Source: Actinomycetes bacterium (lineage in GTDB: Bacteria > Actinomycetota > Acidimicrobiia > Acidimicrobiales > RAAP-2). Taken from it: DNA of 8,573 bases. The position numbers were made by a program, and so were the translations under genes. The notes beneath the pieces are model-generated. The model was not told the DNA's origin, did no database searches, and saw nothing but the letters and a program-made list of their open reading frames with translations. This document shows positions 5,283 to 8,573 of the stretch, in pieces; the stretch's first letter is position 1; each line of letters begins with the position of its first letter. The stretch spans positions 1 to 8,573 of the forward strand of contig JAJXXB010000259.1 of assembly GCA_021781315.1 (NCBI GenBank). Direction: 5' to 3'.

Positions 5283-8282
5283 GTGGGAGCGACCGATCGA
5301 TACACGCTACCAATCCCCTACGGCCAGCACGTCTACGTGGTGAGCGACCTCTCACTCTCGCCGACCACCAACCCCGCCGCCCGGCCCGTGCGCGAGCTGA
5401 TCGCGCTGCTCGAGGACATCGACGACTCGGCCGTCGTGGTGGTCGCGGGGAACCTGCTGCACCCCGAGCCCAACGTCGACATCGCGGACTTCCTCGCCGC
5501 GACGCTGCGCGCCCTGCCCGCGCTCGCCACGGCGTTGCGGTCCTTCAGCGAGAAGCCCGGTCACCGGTTCATCGTGCTGCCCGGCGCCGACGACGCCGCC
5601 CTCGCCGAGGCGGGTGCGGCGTCGCCCCTCGAGGCGCTCGGCGTCGAGCTCGCCCACGACGTCATGGCCCAGGTCGCCACGGCCAACGACGTGCGCGACG
5701 TGGGGATCGTCGCCGGACACGACGTGGTCGACGTCTCGCCGGCCAACCGAGGCGACCGTGCGGACGCCGATCGTCTCGAGGACCCCAACGCGCTCGCGCG
5801 CTTCGTCGCGTCGCGAACCCTCTACCGGCGCCTCGGCGCGTGGGTGTGGATTCCCGTGCTCGTGCTCGCGATCATCGACCTGTGGAGCACGTTGACCTCG
5901 ATCGCGAACCGGATCACCGACCGGCACCTCCACCTCGAGCTGCACCTCAAGATCCACACGCACCACCCGACCGGCTTCTGGGGCAACACCGTCACGACGG
6001 TGCTCGTGCTCGGACTCGTCGAGGCGCTGGCGGGCGCGGTGGCGGGGCTGCTCGTGCGGCGTCGATTCGACCACGACGCGCGTTCGACCGTCCCGCATCT
6101 CTTTGAGCCCCTCGCGCGCACCTTCGTCGACGACGTCGACGCTCTCGAGTATGCGCGGCGCGTGGCGGAGCGTGGCGGCGCCGGCGCCGTGGTCGGCGGT
6201 GCCTCGCGACCCGCGCTCGCCTTCCTCGACCGCGGGGTGTGCGCGACGCCGGGGCCCTCGCGCACCGTGATCGTCGAGCGCCACGGCCTGCTCGGGCTGC
6301 CGCCGGTGTTCACGTCGGTGGACCGGTTGGGCATCGTCGAGATCGAGGCCGCGAGCACCGTCCAGGTCCGGCTCTACACCGGTCAGAGCCCGCTTCGCCG
6401 CGGCACCCTGCTCGAACGGGTGGTCGCCGGCTCGCCGGTCCAGCCCGAGCTGAGCGTCGACACCGCGATGGTCGGCGCCTGGCCGACCGGGAACCCCTAC
6501 CCCGCGAGCGTCGACGGCCTGAGCGCCCAGCGTCGCCAGCGCGCGATCCGGCGCCTGGTGAGCGGGATCATCTTCCTCGACGGCCTGGTGAACCTCGTCG
6601 TGACCGCCGTGGCGCCGCTACGCAGCCGACTGCTCGCGGTCGAGACGTACCTGCCCCTCGGCGCCGCGAAGTCGGCCGCCGCGCTGACGGCCCTCGCGGG
6701 GATCCTCATGATCATGGTGGCGCGCGGGCTGCGCCGCGGCCAGCGGCGCGCCTGGACCGTCGCGGTGGTCGTGGTCGCCGCGACCTCGATCGCCCATCTC
6801 ATCCGCGCGGGCAGTCTCGTCTCGCCGCTGCTCGCCGTGGCGATCCTCACCCTGCTACTCGTGGAGCGCCCGCACTTTCTCGCCACCACCGACCGCACGA
6901 CCGCGCGCGCCGCGTTGCCGCGCCTCGCACTCATCGCCATCGTCGTCGTGCTCGCCGCCTCGCTCGGCCTCGAGGCCTCCTCGCGTCGCCACCACCTGCC
7001 GGGCTTCTTCACCGTCGTGCTCGCCTGCGCCGAGCGGCTGGTCGGGATCACGACGATCGCCGTGCCCGATCGGATCGGCGACTTCATCAACCCGACGCTC
7101 ACCACCGTGGGCGTGGCGTTGATCGTCTCGGCGCTCTACCTCGTCACCCGGCCGGTCGTGGACCGACGGCTCTCGAGTACGACCTCGACGCGCGAGCGCC
7201 GCCTCGCCGAGCTGCGCGCGCGAGAGATCGTGCGCCGCCACGGTCGCGGCACACTCGACTACTTCGCGTTGCGCGACGACAAGCAGTTCTACTTCTTCCG
7301 TGACTCGCTGGTCGCCTACGCCGTCTACGGCGGCGTCGCGCTCGTCTCGCCCGACCCGATCGGCCCCGAGGCCGAGCGACCCGAGGCCTTCAGCGCGTTC
7401 CGCGCCTTCGCCGAGTCACGCGGGTGGACGATCGCGGTCATGGGCGCGGGCGCGGAGTGGCTCTCGATCTACCACGCGGCCGGCCTGCACTCGCTCTACA
7501 TCGGCGACGAGGCGATCGTGGACTGCCAGACGTTCAGCCTCGAGGGCGGCAGGATGAAGGGCCTGCGCCAGGCCTGCACGCGCCTCGCACGTAAGGGCTA
7601 CACCGTCGAGTTCCTCGACCCGAGCTCCATCGACCCCGCCCGGGTCCCCGCGCTCGTGGACCTCATCTCGATGCTGCGCCGCGGCGAGGGCGAGCGGGGC
7701 TTCTCGATGATGCTCGGTCGGCTCTTCGACCCCAAGGACAAGGGGCTCCTGCTCACAGTCGTGACGAGCCCCGACGGCCAGCCGGCCGCCGTCTGTCAGT
7801 TCGTGCCCTCCCCCGCGATCAGCGGCTACTCGCTCGACCTCATGCGCCGCGACCCCGGCGAACACCCCAACGGGCTCATCGACTACGCCCTCTGCTCGAC
7901 GATCGAGCACCTACGCGGGCGCGGGGCGCGCGGGCTCAGCCTCAACTTCGCGGCCTTCCGCTCGGTGCTCGACGGTGAGCGCGGCGAGGGGACATTCACC
8001 CGCGTCGAGCGCTGGGCGCTGAAGCGACTCTCGGGCGTGCTGCCCATCGAGTCGCTCTGGCAGTTCAACGCGAAGTACTACCCGACCTGGCTCCCGCGCT
8101 ACCTCGTCTACCCCGCCGCCGAGAGCTTCGTGCCGGTGGTCGCCGCAACTTTCCGCGCCGAGTCGCTCACCGAGATACCGGTGCTCGGCCGGTTCCTCAC
8201 CCACGACCCCGCGAACCGTCCGGGCACCGTCGTGCCCGAGGATGTCCTCGAGGCCGCGGCGCGCGCCAAGCACCACCCCTAA
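5283..8282 (+). CDS. Membrane-bound fusion: degenerate metallophosphoesterase-like domain plus MprF/LysX-type phosphatidylglycerol aminoacyltransferase (DUF2156)
   Basis: Starting at GTG 5283, the protein has 999 residues. Residues 1-180 look like a calcineurin-type metallophosphoesterase (VYVVSDLSLS, VVVVAGNLLHP, FIVLPGADDA, GIVAGHDVVD), but most canonical metal ligands are altered. Two membrane helices follow (about 184-204 and 235-258), flanking a histidine-rich loop. Next come an unassigned domain (about 260-415) and a membrane block with helices near 424-444, 457-480, 491-508, 511-527, 547-563 and 606-623. Within it, LPLGAAKSAAALTALAGILM and ARGLRRGQRRAW are typical of MprF/LysX membrane regions. 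Residues 640-960 form the DUF2156 double-GNAT domain (GTLDYFALRDDKQFYFF, GGVALVSPDPIGP, QFNAKYYPTWLPRYLVY), which transfers an amino acid from aminoacyl-tRNA to phosphatidylglycerol. There is no lysyl-tRNA synthetase domain as in mycobacterial LysX. The start is uncertain: GGAG lies only 2 nt upstream of GTG. The amino acid used cannot be read from sequence. Confidence 0.86.
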   Translation: MGATDRYTLPIPYGQHVYVVSDLSLSPTTNPAARPVRELIALLEDIDDSAVVVVAGNLLHPEPNVDIADFLAATLRALPALATALRSFSEKPGHRFIVLPGADDAALAEAGAASPLEALGVELAHDVMAQVATANDVRDVGIVAGHDVVDVSPANRGDRADADRLEDPNALARFVASRTLYRRLGAWVWIPVLVLAIIDLWSTLTSIANRITDRHLHLELHLKIHTHHPTGFWGNTVTTVLVLGLVEALAGAVAGLLVRRRFDHDARSTVPHLFEPLARTFVDDVDALEYARRVAERGGAGAVVGGASRPALAFLDRGVCATPGPSRTVIVERHGLLGLPPVFTSVDRLGIVEIEAASTVQVRLYTGQSPLRRGTLLERVVAGSPVQPELSVDTAMVGAWPTGNPYPASVDGLSAQRRQRAIRRLVSGIIFLDGLVNLVVTAVAPLRSRLLAVETYLPLGAAKSAAALTALAGILMIMVARGLRRGQRRAWTVAVVVVAATSIAHLIRAGSLVSPLLAVAILTLLLVERPHFLATTDRTTARAALPRLALIAIVVVLAASLGLEASSRRHHLPGFFTVVLACAERLVGITTIAVPDRIGDFINPTLTTVGVALIVSALYLVTRPVVDRRLSSTTSTRERRLAELRAREIVRRHGRGTLDYFALRDDKQFYFFRDSLVAYAVYGGVALVSPDPIGPEAERPEAFSAFRAFAESRGWTIAVMGAGAEWLSIYHAAGLHSLYIGDEAIVDCQTFSLEGGRMKGLRQACTRLARKGYTVEFLDPSSIDPARVPALVDLISMLRRGEGERGFSMMLGRLFDPKDKGLLLTVVTSPDGQPAAVCQFVPSPAISGYSLDLMRRDPGEHPNGLIDYALCSTIEHLRGRGARGLSLNFAAFRSVLDGERGEGTFTRVERWALKRLSGVLPIESLWQFNAKYYPTWLPRYLVYPAAESFVPVVAATFRAESLTEIPVLGRFLTHDPANRPGTVVPEDVLEAAARAKHHP

Positions 8283-8324
8283 CCCCAATACCGTTTACTT
8301 AAGGACTCAAGTGGTATTCTGGGG
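8283..8324. repeat. Interrupted inverted repeat at the IS left end
   Basis: CCCCA (8283-8287) pairs with TGGGG (8320-8324), ATACC (8288-8292) with GGTAT (8313-8317), and ACTT (8297-8300) with AAGT (8309-8312). The right arm has a 2-nt TC bulge, the left arm a 4-nt GTTT bulge, and the loop is AAGGACTC. It overlaps the probable terminal repeat and the transposase promoter. It may be a transposase binding structure, a block to outside transcription, or a terminator for the upstream gene. Confidence 0.55.
8315..8320 (+). promoter_or_regulatory. Candidate -10 element giving a leaderless transposase mRNA
   Basis: TATTCT matches TANNNT, and its last base lies 6 nt before the A of the ATG at 8327. 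Transcription would therefore start at or next to the start codon. No usable Shine-Dalgarno is present: GGGGA ends 1 nt before the ATG. The -35 position (about 8293-8298, GTTTAC) is weak. Confidence 0.5.
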
Positions 8325-8326
8325 AC

Positions 8327-8573
8327 ATGCCGCGCGCGGGGTGGGTGAAGCCGGAGACTGATCAGCGCCTTTCCGATCACATCTCCATTGGCGTGTTGAC
8401 CCGGGTATTCCCGCCGGAGCTGGTCGATCGCGTGATCGAAGAATCGGGTCGGACCGAGAAACGTCACCGACTGCTGCCCGCCCGGGTCGTCGTCTACTAC
8501 GTGCTCGGTCTGGCCCTCTTCAGCCAGTCCTCTTACGAAGAGGTGATGCGGATGCTCGTCGAGGGGCTCAGCT
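8327..8573 (+). CDS. IS4-family transposase, N-terminal 82 residues (partial)
   Basis: The frame opens at ATG 8327 and runs off the window. The protein begins MPRAGWVKPETDQRLSDHIS and contains IGVLTRVFPPELVDRVIEE, RLLPARVVVYYVLGLALF and SYEEVMRMLVEGLS. This pattern (a short helix with FPPELVD, then LPARVVVYYVLALALF, then YEEVMR.L..GL) is the IS4 transposase N-terminal domain that precedes the DDE catalytic domain. The DDE residues would lie downstream of the window, so whether the element is intact cannot be judged. No frameshift or stop occurs in the visible part. The start is supported by the leaderless promoter spacing. Confidence 0.9.
   Translation, partial: MPRAGWVKPETDQRLSDHISIGVLTRVFPPELVDRVIEESGRTEKRHRLLPARVVVYYVLGLALFSQSSYEEVMRMLVEGLS

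Larger units (their letters stand above)
8283..8573 (+). mobile_element. Left end of an IS4-family insertion sequence (partial)
   Basis: The segment begins directly after the TAA (8280-8282) of the preceding gene and contains the start of an IS4-type transposase gene. The stretch CAATACCGTTTACTTAAG (8286-8303) resembles, from memory, the 18-bp terminal repeat of E. coli IS4, which ends in CAGTTAAG. The right end and any target duplication lie outside the window, so the exact left boundary is uncertain by several bases. Confidence 0.75.

Noticed and set aside
5352..6284. 310-codon antisense open frame inside the lipid aminoacyltransferase gene
   Set aside because: Low-complexity R/G/E/H-rich translation with no recognisable domain. 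It is opposite a well-supported coding region.
8279..8467. 62-codon minus-strand frame across the IS left end
   Set aside because: It overlaps the transposase gene antisense, starts without a ribosome site and shows no family signature.

Overview
The window is uniformly GC-rich, with strong C/G preference at third codon positions, GTG/TTG starts and protein families typical of actinobacteria. Together these suggest a member of the Actinomycetota. A deep-branching class such as Acidimicrobiia is plausible, but no gene here fixes the class. There are no tRNA, rRNA or CRISPR signatures.

Layout. (1) 1-1260, minus strand: the first 420 residues of a HelD-type RNA-polymerase-associated ATPase, cut by the window edge. 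(2) 1261-1385: a divergent promoter region holding two perfect 12-bp palindromes. (3) 1386-4746, plus strand: a three-gene heme operon of uroporphyrinogen decarboxylase (hemE), ferrochelatase (cpfC/hemH) and FAD-dependent coproporphyrinogen/protoporphyrinogen oxidase (cgoX/hemY). Both junctions are ATGA overlaps. (4) 4741-4765: a hairpin between convergent genes whose two arms carry the two stop codons. (5) 4760-5239, minus strand: a small HAD phosphatase resembling the phosphatase half of polynucleotide kinase/phosphatase. (6) 5283-8282, plus strand: a 999-residue membrane protein joining a metallophosphoesterase-like domain that lacks most metal ligands, a histidine-rich loop, a multi-helix membrane region and a C-terminal MprF/LysX-type lipid aminoacyltransferase domain. 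(7) 8283-8573: the left end and first 82 transposase codons of an IS4-family insertion sequence, directly after the stop codon of the preceding gene.

How the genes work together. HemE makes coproporphyrinogen III. CgoX would oxidise it to coproporphyrin III, and CpfC would insert iron. The final decarboxylase ChdC (HemQ) is not in the window and must lie elsewhere if the coproporphyrin route is used. The order hemE-hemH-hemY and the sequence of CpfC resemble the Bacillus hemEHY arrangement, and CpfC lacks the cysteines of the [2Fe-2S] ferrochelatases known from other actinobacteria. The MprF-like protein is expected to modify membrane phospholipid head groups with an amino acid. Its link to the neighbouring HAD phosphatase is unknown. 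The most unusual items are the domain architecture of the 999-residue protein, the shared stop-codon hairpin and the paired palindromes upstream of hemE.
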